From Actinomycetales bacterium (GTDB lineage Bacteria; Actinomycetota; Actinomycetes; Actinomycetales; Cellulomonadaceae), in NCBI GenBank assembly GCA_012514545.1, contig JAAZAC010000012.1, positions 1-30,081 of the forward strand: DNA of 30,081 nt. Direction: 5' to 3'. Positions 14,189 through 24,274 of this stretch are shown here, piece by piece. Below the pieces are notes generated by a model, which made no database searches, was not told the origin of the DNA, and worked only from the letters and a program-made list of their open reading frames with translations. Both the position numbers and the translations under genes were made by a program. Numbering within the stretch: position 1 is the stretch's first letter; each line of letters begins with the position of its first letter.

Positions 14189-15325
14189 GGACAGCACGAG
14201 CACGGCCGCCCCCGAGAGCGGGGCTGCCTCCCCCAGCGTGGTCACCCGCAGCTGCAGGCCACGGCTCGTGACCGGCATCGTGCGTTCGCGGATGGCCGCC
14301 AGTGCCGCGTCGCGCAGGGGGCCGCCGAGAAGCTCGGGCGGACCGCTCAGCACCACCTCGGCGAGGTTGAGTGCACTCACGACCGGCGCCAGGACGATGC
14401 CGAGGCGCCGGCCGACCGACGCCAGGGCGGCGTCGGCCGACGTGGGGTCGAGACCGGCGACGCGGCGGCGCAGGGCCGGCAGCGCGAGGACGGTCTCGAG
14501 GCAGCCGGTGCGCCCGCAGGCGCACGGCAGCGGGGGGCCCAGGGGCCCGTCGTCGTCCCGCTCGTCGACGGCGGTGACGTGGCCGAGCTCGCCGGCGGCG
14601 TGGCCGTGGCCGGAGACCAGGGCGCCGTCGACGACGATGCCCGCGCCGACGCCCTGGCCCACCGTGAGCACGAGGAGGCCCGCGCCGGACGCACCGCCGA
14701 ACGTGAACTCGCCGAGCGCGGCGGTGTCCGCGTCGTTCGCGACGTGCACGGGCACGCCGAGCGCCTCGGTGAGCCGGGCGGCGAGCGGGAGGTCGTACCA
14801 GTCGCGGTTGGGCGCCTCGAGGACGTTCCCGCCGGCGTCGATGATGCCGGGCGAGCCGACGCCGACGCCCAGGACCGGGCGGGTCGCGGCGCCGACGAGG
14901 GCGCGGCAGAACGCGGTGAGGTCGGCGAGGGCGGCCTCGCCGCGCGGCTCGGTGAACCGCGCGCTGCGCTGGTCGACGACGGCGCCGGACAGGTCGAGGA
15001 GCGCACCGTGCAGGAGCTCGTCGTCGCGCAGGTCGACGGCGACGATCCGGAAGGCCTCGGTGCGCAGCCCGACGAGCGTGCCGCGCTTGCCGACCTTGCC
15101 CTCCTCGTGGGCCTGGCCGAGCTCGGCCACGAGGCCCTCGGCCAGCAGCTCTCCGACGAGGTCGGAGATCGTCACGCGGGTGAGCCCGGTGCTGCGGGCG
15201 AGGTCGGCGCGGGAGCCCGGGCCGCCGTGGAAGAGCTGCTGGAGCACCATCGCGCGGTGGACCACGCGTGCGTGCTCCGGCAGCACCTTGCTGGCCGGGC
15301 GGAGCGTCCGCGTCGTCGTGGGCAC
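14168..15325 (-). CDS. ROK-family transcriptional repressor (NagC-like)
   Basis: This 385-residue protein joins an N-terminal winged helix-turn-helix (about residues 20-80; RADLARSTGLTRVTISDLVGE... ) to a ROK sugar-sensing domain (GVGSPGIIDAGGNVLEAPN, ANDADTAALGEF, GHAAGELGHV and the zinc motif CACGRTGCLE). ROK repressors of this build release DNA on binding a sugar or sugar phosphate; here GlcNAc-6-P or a related compound is likely because the gene is divergent from nagA and leads the importer operon. The start is GTG at 15325 with no Shine-Dalgarno. A TTGACA (15362-15357), 18-nt spacer and TTCACT ending 7 nt before GTG could drive a leaderless mRNA, overlapping an AT-rich inverted repeat that is the likely operator. 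Confidence 0.94.
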   Translation of the reverse strand: MPTTTRTLRPASKVLPEHARVVHRAMVLQQLFHGGPGSRADLARSTGLTRVTISDLVGELLAEGLVAELGQAHEEGKVGKRGTLVGLRTEAFRIVAVDLRDDELLHGALLDLSGAVVDQRSARFTEPRGEAALADLTAFCRALVGAATRPVLGVGVGSPGIIDAGGNVLEAPNRDWYDLPLAARLTEALGVPVHVANDADTAALGEFTFGGASGAGLLVLTVGQGVGAGIVVDGALVSGHGHAAGELGHVTAVDERDDDGPLGPPLPCACGRTGCLETVLALPALRRRVAGLDPTSADAALASVGRRLGIVLAPVVSALNLAEVVLSGPPELLGGPLRDAALAAIRERTMPVTSRGLQLRVTTLGEAAPLSGAAVLVLSGQLGVT

Positions 15326-15329
15326 GATT

Positions 15330-15352
15330 GTTAGTGAACCTTCTTTACAAAC
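15330..15352. promoter_or_regulatory. Candidate ROK operator and overlapping divergent promoters
   Basis: GTTAGTGA (15330-15337) and TTACAAAC (15345-15352) form an imperfect inverted repeat (6 of 8 positions) with a 7-nt spacer in an AT-rich island, unlike anything else in the window and similar in type to known ROK operators. Leftward, TTGACA (15362-15357) and TTCACT (15338-15333) flank it. Rightward, TTTACA (15344-15349) and GATGAT (15368-15373, 18-nt spacer) could serve nagA. Confidence 0.6.
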
Positions 15353-15456
15353 TCGGTGTCAAGGGTCGATGATCGGGGGGTGCAGTTTCGTGACCGAACC
15401 GTCACCTTCCCGGTCGATCCGGGCGTCCGGTCGCCCCTGACGGCGGGAGGGCCGCG

Positions 15457-16701
15457 GTGAGCCTCGTCCTGCGCGGCCGCGTCGTCACGCCCGCCGCCGT
15501 GCTCGAGGACGGCGCGATCGCCGTCGAGGGCGACCGGATCGCCTGGGTGGGCCCCGCCGCCGACCTGCCCGCCGGGCTCGCCGTGCCCGAGCCCTCCCCC
15601 GCGCCCCGCACCTACCTGCCCGGCCTCGTCGACCTGCACTGCCACGGCGGCGGCGGCGCGAGCTTCCCCGACGCCACGGACGCCGGGACCGCCCGGCGCG
15701 CCGTCGCGGAGCACCTGCGCCACGGCACCACCACGCTCGTCGCCTCGCTCGTCACGGCCGACGCCGACACCCTCGTCGCGCGCACCGCCCTCCTCGCCGA
15801 CCTCGCCGACGCGGGCGACCTCGCCGGCATCCACCTCGAGGGCCCCTTCCTCTCCCCCGTCCGGTGCGGCGCGCAGAACCCGGCGCTCATGACCGAGGGC
15901 CGGCCCGCCGTCGTGCGCCGGGTCGCCGAGGCCGCCCGCGGCCACCTCGTCACCATGACGGTCGCCCCCGAGGTGGCGGGCGTCGGCGGGCCCGAGGGTG
16001 TCGCCGCCGCGCTCGCGGCCGCGGGCGCGCTGCCCTCCTACGGCCACACCGACGCCGACGACGCCACGTTCGCCGCGGCCCTCGCCGAGGCGCGGGGCCT
16101 CCTCGCCCGGCCCGGCGCCCGCTCCCCGCGCCCGACGGTCACCCACCTGTTCAACGGCATGCCCCCGTGGCACCACCGCGCGGCCGGCCCCGTGCCCGCC
16201 GCGCTCGCCGCCGCCGCGCGCGGCGAGGCCGTCGTCGAGCTCGTGGCCGACGGCGTGCACCTCGCCCCCGGCACCGTCCGCGCAGTGTTCTCGCTGGTGG
16301 GCGCGGCGAACGTCGCGCTCGTCACCGACGCGATGGCCGCCGCGGGCATGCCCGACGGCGCGTACGTCCTCGGCCCGGTCCGCGTCCTCGTGCGCGGCGG
16401 GGTCGCGCGCCTCGCGGGCACCGAGGGCGGTCCCGACGGCGGTCCCGAGGACGGCACGCCATTCGACCAGCGCCCCATCGCGGGCGGCACCGCGCACCTG
16501 CTGGACGTCGTCCGCGCGACGGTCGCGGCCGGCGTCGGGCTGGTGGACGCGGTCGCGGCGGCGAGCGCGACGCCCGCCGCGGTGCTCGGCCGCGCGGACG
16601 TCGGCGCCCTCGCCGCCGGCCGGCGGGCCGACGTCGTCGAGACGGATGCGGACCTGCGCCCCCTGCGGGTGCTCCGGGCCGGCGCGTGGGTGGCCGCGTG
16701 A
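15457..16701 (+). CDS. nagA: N-acetylglucosamine-6-phosphate deacetylase NagA
   Basis: This 414-residue amidohydrolase removes acetate from GlcNAc-6-P to give glucosamine-6-P for NagB. Seen: the metal motif DLHCHGGGG (His 61 and 63), HLEGPFLSP with the metal Glu, YGHTDAD, THLFNGMPPWHHR, VADGVHLAP and the catalytic Asp in VTDAMAAAGM. The GTG at 15457 has GGGAGG 6 nt upstream. After the usual ARLAGT there is a Gly/Asp/Pro-rich stretch (EGGPDGGPEDGTPFDQRP) before IAGGTAHLLDVV, longer than in well-known NagA proteins. The stop overlaps the next start as GTGA. The 5' leader is about 80 nt if the proposed promoter at 15344-15373 is right. Confidence 0.96.
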   Translation: MSLVLRGRVVTPAAVLEDGAIAVEGDRIAWVGPAADLPAGLAVPEPSPAPRTYLPGLVDLHCHGGGGASFPDATDAGTARRAVAEHLRHGTTTLVASLVTADADTLVARTALLADLADAGDLAGIHLEGPFLSPVRCGAQNPALMTEGRPAVVRRVAEAARGHLVTMTVAPEVAGVGGPEGVAAALAAAGALPSYGHTDADDATFAAALAEARGLLARPGARSPRPTVTHLFNGMPPWHHRAAGPVPAALAAAARGEAVVELVADGVHLAPGTVRAVFSLVGAANVALVTDAMAAAGMPDGAYVLGPVRVLVRGGVARLAGTEGGPDGGPEDGTPFDQRPIAGGTAHLLDVVRATVAAGVGLVDAVAAASATPAAVLGRADVGALAAGRRADVVETDADLRPLRVLRAGAWVAA

Positions 16702-18200
16702 GCGGGCCCGGCGCGGCCGCGCGCCCCGACGTCCTGCCCCTCGTGCCCGCGCCGCGCCGCGCGGTGGCCACGCCGGGCGACCCCCTGCACCTCGGCGCGG
16801 CGACCCGCGTCGTCGCGGCGGGCGGGGCGGCCGCCGTCGGCCCGCTCGTCGCCGGGCGCCTGGGCGCGCGGCTGGGCCGCGAGGTCCCCGTCCGGGCCGA
16901 CGACGACGGGCGGCCGGGCGCCGTCGTCCTCCGCCTCGTCCCCGGGCCGGCCGCCGACGGCGGCACCGACGCGGGCGACCCACCCGGCGCCTACCGCGTC
17001 ACGGTGGACGGGGCGCGCGCGGTGGTCGAGGCCGCGGACGCGGACGGCCTGCGCCACGGCGCCGCGACCCTCGACCAGCTCGTCGTCCGCACACCGGACG
17101 GCGGCGCGGGGCTGCGGCGGGCCGAGGTCGCCGACGCGCCGCGGTTCGGCTGGCGCGGGCTGCATCTCGACGTCGCGCGCCACTTCCACGACGCGGCGAC
17201 CGTGCGCGCGCTGCTCGACGTCGCCTGGAGCCTGCGCCTCAACCGGCTGCACCTGCACCTCACGGACGACCAGGGCTGGCGCATCGAGGTCCCCTCCCGG
17301 CCGCGGCTCACGGAGGTCTCGGGGGCGACCGCCGTCGACGGCGACCCCGGCGGCTTCTTCACCGTCGCCGACCTCGCGGCGATCCAGGCGTACGGGGCGG
17401 AGCGCGGGATCACCGTGGTGCCCGAGATCGACCTCCCCGGGCACGTCAACGCCGCGCTGCACGCCTACCCCGAGCTCACGCCCGACGGCGCCGGCGTGCC
17501 CCCGTACACCGGGATCGAGGTCGGCTTCAGCCGGCTGCACGCCGACGTGCCCGCGACCGCGGCGTTCGTGCGCGACGTCCTCGCGGACGTCGCGGCCATG
17601 ACCGAGGGCCCGTACCTGCACGTCGGCGGCGACGAGGCGCTGACCCTCGAGGCCGACGAGTACGCGCGCCTCGTCGCGATCGTGGCCGAGGAGGTGCGCC
17701 GCGCCGGCAAGACCCTCGTCGGCTGGCAGGAGGTCGCCCGGGCGCGGCTCGCGCCCGGCAGCCTCGTGCAGGTGTGGGACGACCGCGAGGACCTGTCGGC
17801 CGTCGCCGACGCCGCGCGGCGCGGCGCCCGCGTCATCCTCTCCCCCGCCCGGCGGACCTACCTGGACCAGAAGCCGCACGCCGGCTTCCCCGTCGGCCTC
17901 GACTGGGCCGGCACCGTCGAGCTGCGCGACGCGTACGAGTGGGAGCCCGCGGACGTCGTGCCCGGCCTGCCGCCCGCGGCGGTCGCCGGCGTCGAGGCGG
18001 CCCTGTGGACCGAGACGATCCGCACGCGCGACGAGGTGCTGACGATGCTCCTGCCGCGGCTCGCCGCCGTGGCGGAGGTCGCGTGGTCCGAGCCCGGGCG
18101 GCGCTCGTGGCCCGACTTCGCCGCGCGCGTCGCCGCGCTCGCCCCCACGTGGGACGAGGCCGGCCTGCCCTGGTACCGCTCGCCGCAGGTCGACTGGTAG
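16698..18200 (+). CDS. GH20 beta-N-acetylhexosaminidase, probably cytoplasmic
   Basis: This 500-residue glycoside hydrolase family 20 enzyme should cleave GlcNAc from chitobiose or chito-oligosaccharides. An N-terminal GH20b-like domain (about residues 15-145) precedes the barrel, which shows GLHLDVARHF, LHLHLTDDQGWRIE, VPEIDLPGHVNAAL, the catalytic Asp-Glu pair in HVGGDEAL (residues 312-313), VGWQEV, LVQVWDD and VEAALWTET. No signal peptide or lipobox is present, so it acts on sugar already imported, like a cytoplasmic chitobiase. Its GTG overlaps the nagA stop (GTGA), so the two are coupled and share control by the ROK repressor. Confidence 0.95.
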   Translation: MSGPGAAARPDVLPLVPAPRRAVATPGDPLHLGAATRVVAAGGAAAVGPLVAGRLGARLGREVPVRADDDGRPGAVVLRLVPGPAADGGTDAGDPPGAYRVTVDGARAVVEAADADGLRHGAATLDQLVVRTPDGGAGLRRAEVADAPRFGWRGLHLDVARHFHDAATVRALLDVAWSLRLNRLHLHLTDDQGWRIEVPSRPRLTEVSGATAVDGDPGGFFTVADLAAIQAYGAERGITVVPEIDLPGHVNAALHAYPELTPDGAGVPPYTGIEVGFSRLHADVPATAAFVRDVLADVAAMTEGPYLHVGGDEALTLEADEYARLVAIVAEEVRRAGKTLVGWQEVARARLAPGSLVQVWDDREDLSAVADAARRGARVILSPARRTYLDQKPHAGFPVGLDWAGTVELRDAYEWEPADVVPGLPPAAVAGVEAALWTETIRTRDEVLTMLLPRLAAVAEVAWSEPGRRSWPDFAARVAALAPTWDEAGLPWYRSPQVDW

Positions 18201-18258
18201 CGGGCCGACGGCGGCGACCCGTCGCCGGGCGTGCCGGGCCGGCGGGCCGGCTCCGCCC

Positions 18259-20673
<2,415 letters not shown>

Positions 20674-20803
20674 CCCGCCTCCAGCGCCGACGTCGGGGAC
20701 TCGCCATCCTGCCCCCGCCCACCGACATCGCCCGCGGGGCGACCCACCGCCGTCGGGCCGGGCGCCGCCGTCCGACCCGGCACCGCCGGCGCGCTGGCCG
20801 CCG

Positions 20804-21214
20804 TCACAGGGACTGCTGGATGCGGACCATGCTGCCCGCAGGGTCGCGGAACGCGCAGTCGCGGACCCCGTACGGCTGGTCCATGGGCTCCTGGGCGACC
20901 TCCGCGCCGCTCGCCTCGACCCGCGCGAAGACCGCGTCGACGTCGTCGGTGGCCAGCACGACGGCGGCGTAGCTCCCCTTGGCCATGAGCTCGGCGATGG
21001 TGCGCCGCTCGTCGTCGGTGAGCCCCGGGTCGACCGCCGGCGGCGTGAGGACGATCGAGGTGTCCCGCTGCCCGGGCGGGCCCACGGTGATCCAGCGCAT
21101 GGCGCCCTGGCCGACGTCGCCCCGGACCTCGAAGCCCAGCGTGTCCCGGTAGAACGCGAGCGACGCCTCCGGGTCGGTGTGCGGGAGGAACGTGTAGTGG
21201 ATCGTCAGGTTCAT
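20804..21214 (-). CDS. VOC-family (glyoxalase-like) protein
   Basis: This 136-residue protein has the two beta-alpha-beta-beta-beta units of the vicinal oxygen chelate fold: TIHYTFLPHTDPEASLAFY with GFEVRGDVG in the first half, and VVLATDDVDAVFARVEASGAEV with CAFRDPAGSMVRIQQ in the second. Members include glyoxalases, dioxygenases and antibiotic-binding resistance proteins; no substrate can be named. It starts 4 nt after the AraC-type regulator and may share its mRNA, but TAGCGT lies exactly 6 nt before its ATG, inside the end of the regulator gene, so it probably also has its own leaderless transcript. Confidence 0.92.
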   Translation of the reverse strand: MNLTIHYTFLPHTDPEASLAFYRDTLGFEVRGDVGQGAMRWITVGPPGQRDTSIVLTPPAVDPGLTDDERRTIAELMAKGSYAAVVLATDDVDAVFARVEASGAEVAQEPMDQPYGVRDCAFRDPAGSMVRIQQSL

Positions 21215-21218
21215 GCGG

Positions 21219-21662
21219 TCACGCTAGGTGCACGTCGCGCGCCGGGGCTTCTCGATTCCTGACGGGCCTGGTGGCCTGCTTGACGACGACCGTGGGCAGC
21301 CCCTCCGTCGAGCGCGCCCGCCGGCGGTAGACGCTCGGCGGCACCCCGACGAGCTCGGTGAACCGCGTGCTGAACGTGCCGAGCGACGAGCAGCCGACGG
21401 CGAAGCACACCTCGGTCACCGACAGGTCGCCGCGGCGCAGCAGCGCCATCGCGCGCTCGATCCGGCGGGTCATGAGGTAACTGTACGGGGACTCGCCGAA
21501 GGCGCGCTTGAACTCTCGGCTGAGGTGCCCGGCGGACATGTGCGCCTCGCGCGCGAGCGCCGCCACGTCGAGGGGCTGGGCGTAGTCGCGGTCGATCCGG
21601 TCGCGGACGCGCCGGAGCCGGGCGAGGTCGCGCAGGCGCTGGTCGTCGGCGGACGGGCTCAT
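21219..21662 (-). CDS. Small AraC-family regulator
   Basis: This 147-residue protein is almost only the AraC/XylS DNA-binding domain: two helix-turn-helix units, LDVALAREAHMSAGHLSREF-like (sequence LDVAALAREAHMSAGHLS) and LSVTEVCFAVGCSSLGTFST, followed by FTELVGVPPSVYRRRA. The N-terminal sensing domain is missing and a short basic tail follows, as in other stand-alone actinobacterial AraC proteins paired with a VOC gene. The ATG at 21662 has no good Shine-Dalgarno; GACGAT (21675-21670) lies 7 nt upstream and could serve as a weak leaderless -10. It likely controls itself and the VOC gene; the signal is unknown. Confidence 0.92.
   Translation of the reverse strand: MSPSADDQRLRDLARLRRVRDRIDRDYAQPLDVAALAREAHMSAGHLSREFKRAFGESPYSYLMTRRIERAMALLRRGDLSVTEVCFAVGCSSLGTFSTRFTELVGVPPSVYRRRARSTEGLPTVVVKQATRPVRNREAPARDVHLA
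21221..21226 (-). promoter_or_regulatory. -10-like hexamer TAGCGT before the VOC gene
   Basis: TAGCGT overlaps the last codons and stop of the AraC-type gene and stands 6 nt before the VOC ATG (21214). The same hexamer and spacing occur before the VIT gene. Confidence 0.45.
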
Positions 21663-21684
21663 CGCGCCGATCGTCGCACGCGCC

Positions 21685-21711
21685 CCCGGCCCCGGGCACC
21701 CCGGGGCCGGG
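21685..21711 (-). terminator. Perfect 12-bp GC hairpin after the flavoprotein gene
   Basis: Arms 21685-21696 and 21700-21711 are perfect reverse complements, all G/C, with a 3-nt loop. It starts 22 nt after the flavoprotein stop and ends before the AraC-type gene and its -10, so it is well placed as a terminator. There is no T-run. Confidence 0.7.
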
Positions 21712-21733
21712 AGCGGCGCTCCGGGCCGTCGGC

Positions 21734-23389
21734 TCAGCCCAGCGTGCCCGCCGCGTGCTTGGCGGCGACGTACCCGTACGACAGGCCCTGCCCCACGGTC
21801 GCGCCCGGGCCGGGGTACACGCGCCCGAACGCGTTGCCCGCCGCGTTGCCGGTGGCGTACAGGCCCTCGATCACCGAGCCGTCCGCGCGCAGTGCGCGGG
21901 CGAACCCGTCGGCGCGGATCCCGCCGCACGTGCCGAGGTCGCCCGGGACCACCTTGACCGCGTAGAACGGCCCGGAGTCGATGACGCCGAGGCACGGGTT
22001 GGGCGTGACCTTCGGGTCGCCGTAGTACCTGTCGTACGCGGACTCGCCGCGGCCGAAGTCGTCGTCGTGCCCCTGCCGCGCGAGGAGGTTGAACCGCTCC
22101 ACGGTGGCGGGCAGCTCCGGCAGCCCGACGGCGGCCGCGAGCGCGGGGACGGTGTCCGCCTTGACGGCCACCCCGGCGTCGTACCAGGCCTTGGGGAGCG
22201 CCTGGCGCGGCATGAGGGCGCCGCCGAACAGGTACCGGTTGCGGAACCGCTGGTCGAAGACGAGCCACGCGGGGATGTGCGGGTCGTCCTCCTTGTGCAG
22301 GCCGAGGATGACCTGGCCGGCCGTCATGTAGTTGACGGCCTCGTTCATGAACCGCCGGCCCGCGCCGTTGACCATGATCGAGCCCGGCAGCGAGCGCTCG
22401 GCGAGCAGCGACCCCGGCATCGGGCCCGGGATCGGCAGCGCCGGGAACCACCAGGACTCGTTCATGAACGCGAGGTCGGCGCCGTGCGCCTGCGCGATCT
22501 CGATGACCTCGCCGGTGTTGTGCTCGTTGCCGAGCGTCCACGCGGTGTCGAGGTGCTCGGACTGGTAGCGGTGCTTCATCTCGGCGTTGCGCTCGAACCC
22601 GCCGGCGGCGAGGATCACGCCCCTCTCGACGCGCACGACCGTGTCCACGCCGTCGCGGGAGACGACGACGCCGACCACCCGCCCGCGCTCGACCAGCAGG
22701 TCCTTGAGCGGGGACCGGGTCCACAGCGAGATGCCCATCCGACGCACGCCCGCGAGCAGGCCCGCGACGAGCGCCTGGCCGAGCGTCACGTACTCACGCC
22801 CGACGAGCATGCCGCCGACGCCCATGCCGAGGCCCCGCGCGCCCTGCCGCACGCCGCGCAGGTCGCGCGCGGCGAGGTTGAGCCACTTGTAGCCGCTGCT
22901 CGTGATCGGCATGGGGAAGGGCGCCTTGAGGGCGGGCGGCTTGAGGAGCGCCCGGTCCGCGCCGAGGGCCTTGGCGTTGAACGGCGCCGGCTCGACGGCG
23001 CGCCCGCCCGGGGAGCCGCCGGGCAGCTCCGGGAAGTAGTCGGCGTACTCCCGCATGAAGGAGAAGCGCAGCGGCGTGCGCCGCCGCATGAGGTCCACGG
23101 CCGCCGGCCCGTACGTCACGTGCGAGCCCCAGCGCTCCTCGTCGACCTCGCCCTTGGTGACCGCGCGCAGGTAGGCGCGGATGCGCTCCTCGCTGTCGAC
23201 GGCACCCGCCTCGCGCAGCACGGAGTTGCCGGGGATCCAGAAGCCGCCGCCGGAGAGCGCCGTCGACCCGCCGACGTGCTCGCTCTTCTCCACGACGAGG
23301 ACCGACAGCCCCTCCTCGGCCGCGGTCAGCGCGGCCAGCAGCCCGGTCCCCGAGCCGACGACCACCAGGTCGAACGTCATCTCGTCCAT
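21734..23389 (-). CDS. FAD-dependent oxidoreductase, 3-ketosteroid dehydrogenase-like
   Basis: This 551-residue flavoprotein belongs to the FAD-binding domain 2 group (KstD/fumarate reductase type). The N-terminus carries the FAD fold VVVGSGTGLLAALTAAEEG, then EKSEHVGGSTALSGGGFWIP. The C-terminus has YATGNAAGNAFGRVYPGPG followed by ATVGQGLSYGYVAAKHA, with the Tyr and Gly that match active-site positions of 3-ketosteroid-delta1-dehydrogenase. This suggests dehydrogenation of a steroid or similar ketone, but close relatives act on other substrates and no steroid genes are near. The ATG at 23389 has AGGGG 6 nt upstream; a start at 23380 is possible. It is divergent from a TetR gene with palindromes between them, so TetR control is likely. 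Confidence 0.9.
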   Translation of the reverse strand: MDEMTFDLVVVGSGTGLLAALTAAEEGLSVLVVEKSEHVGGSTALSGGGFWIPGNSVLREAGAVDSEERIRAYLRAVTKGEVDEERWGSHVTYGPAAVDLMRRRTPLRFSFMREYADYFPELPGGSPGGRAVEPAPFNAKALGADRALLKPPALKAPFPMPITSSGYKWLNLAARDLRGVRQGARGLGMGVGGMLVGREYVTLGQALVAGLLAGVRRMGISLWTRSPLKDLLVERGRVVGVVVSRDGVDTVVRVERGVILAAGGFERNAEMKHRYQSEHLDTAWTLGNEHNTGEVIEIAQAHGADLAFMNESWWFPALPIPGPMPGSLLAERSLPGSIMVNGAGRRFMNEAVNYMTAGQVILGLHKEDDPHIPAWLVFDQRFRNRYLFGGALMPRQALPKAWYDAGVAVKADTVPALAAAVGLPELPATVERFNLLARQGHDDDFGRGESAYDRYYGDPKVTPNPCLGVIDSGPFYAVKVVPGDLGTCGGIRADGFARALRADGSVIEGLYATGNAAGNAFGRVYPGPGATVGQGLSYGYVAAKHAAGTLG

Positions 23390-23421
23390 CTCGTTCCCCT
23401 CGTGCGCCGACCGCCCGACGT

Positions 23422-23458
23422 CGGACCGTCCGGGCGGCAAAACGGACACCGCTGTCCG
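23422..23458. promoter_or_regulatory. TetR-type operator candidates between divergent genes
   Basis: Two dyads share the half-site CGGAC: CGGAC-C-GTCCG at 23422-23432 and CGGACA-CCGC-TGTCCG at 23443-23458. A third small dyad, GTGT-AAAG-ACAC, lies at 23469-23480. They lie in the 148-nt gap between the flavoprotein gene and the TetR gene, where such a repressor would act on the flavoprotein promoter. Confidence 0.6.
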
Positions 23459-23525
23459 ATCAAGGGAAGTGTAAAGACACGGCAAGGGCCGGGCGAGGGA
23501 CTGAGGTCCGGGGCGGTCCCGGCGC

Positions 23526-23531
23526 TACTCT
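23526..23531 (+). promoter_or_regulatory. -10-like hexamer TACTCT for leaderless tetR-type gene
   Basis: TACTCT (TAnnnT) is followed by six bases and then the GTG at 23538. There is no Shine-Dalgarno, in line with a leaderless mRNA. Confidence 0.5.
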
Positions 23532-23537
23532 CGCGCC

Positions 23538-24155
23538 GTGGGAGTGGTGGACGACGCCGCGCCGCGCACGGACGCGGTCAGCCGACGCCGGGACGCCCAG
23601 CGCAACTACGACGCGCTCGTGGCGGCGGCCGAGATCGAGTTCGCGACGGCCGGCCCGGACGTGCCCCTCGACGCCGTGGTCCGCCGGGCCGGCGTCGGGC
23701 GCGGCACGCTCTACCGCCACTTCGCCGACCGGCGGGCCCTCGCCGCCGCGATCTACGAGCGGTACACGCTCGAGCACGAGGCCTGGATCGCCGAGCACGC
23801 CGCGGAGCCCGACATCGCCCTGCGCCTCCTCGCCCGCATGGTCGGGATCCAGGCCCGCACGCGCGGCGTCATGGTCATCCTGTCCCGCGACCCCGGCGGC
23901 CACCGGCGCATGCGCGGCCTCGAGGACCGCACCCGCGCGCTCCTGGCGGTGGCGCTCGAGCGGTCGCAGGCGGCCGGCGTCGTGGCGCCCACCGTGACGG
24001 TCGACGACCTGCTCCTCGTGCTCGGCATGGTCGAGGGCGCGCTCGTCGGCCTGCCGTTCGAGGGCGCCCCCGACGCCGCCGAGCGGGTCCTGCAGCTCGT
24101 GCTCCCGGCGCTCACCCGCGGCCCGGCCGACGACACCCTCCTCCACCACGCGTGA
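23538..24155 (+). CDS. TetR-family transcriptional regulator
   Basis: This 205-residue regulator has the TetR helix-turn-helix in residues about 18-65 (EFATAGPDVPLDAVVRRAGV then GRGTLYRHFADRRALAAAIY) and an alpha-helical ligand domain with no visible binding residues to name. GTG at 23538 was chosen since TACTCT stands 6 nt upstream and no better start follows before the DNA-binding domain. It is divergent from the KstD-like flavoprotein gene, and two CGGAC palindromes lie between them, so it probably represses that gene. The inducer is likely the flavoprotein substrate or a relative (inference). Confidence 0.93.
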   Translation: MGVVDDAAPRTDAVSRRRDAQRNYDALVAAAEIEFATAGPDVPLDAVVRRAGVGRGTLYRHFADRRALAAAIYERYTLEHEAWIAEHAAEPDIALRLLARMVGIQARTRGVMVILSRDPGGHRRMRGLEDRTRALLAVALERSQAAGVVAPTVTVDDLLLVLGMVEGALVGLPFEGAPDAAERVLQLVLPALTRGPADDTLLHHA

Positions 24156-24274
24156 GCCGGCGCGTGAGCCGCGGGCGGGCGGTCCCGGCGGGCCGGGCGG
24201 GCGGGCGCGCGGCGCGGGCGGGCGCCGTGGCGTGGCACGATGCTGGGTGAGTCGACGCGAGGAGAACTGACGGC

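Noticed and set aside
18201..18258. Terminator CGGCGAC/GTCGCCG between the GH20 and UvrA-like genes
   Set aside because: The two arms are separated by only 2 nt, so the stem would be short and strained; it may still help but is too weak to list.
20757..20781. Hairpin GCCGGG/CCCGGC after the VOC gene
   Set aside because: Six base pairs with a 13-nt loop are expected by chance in sequence this rich in GC.
24156..24274. Possible small gene between the TetR and NDH-like genes
   Set aside because: The stretch is GC-rich simple sequence with no open frame that has a start, ribosome-binding site and coding bias.
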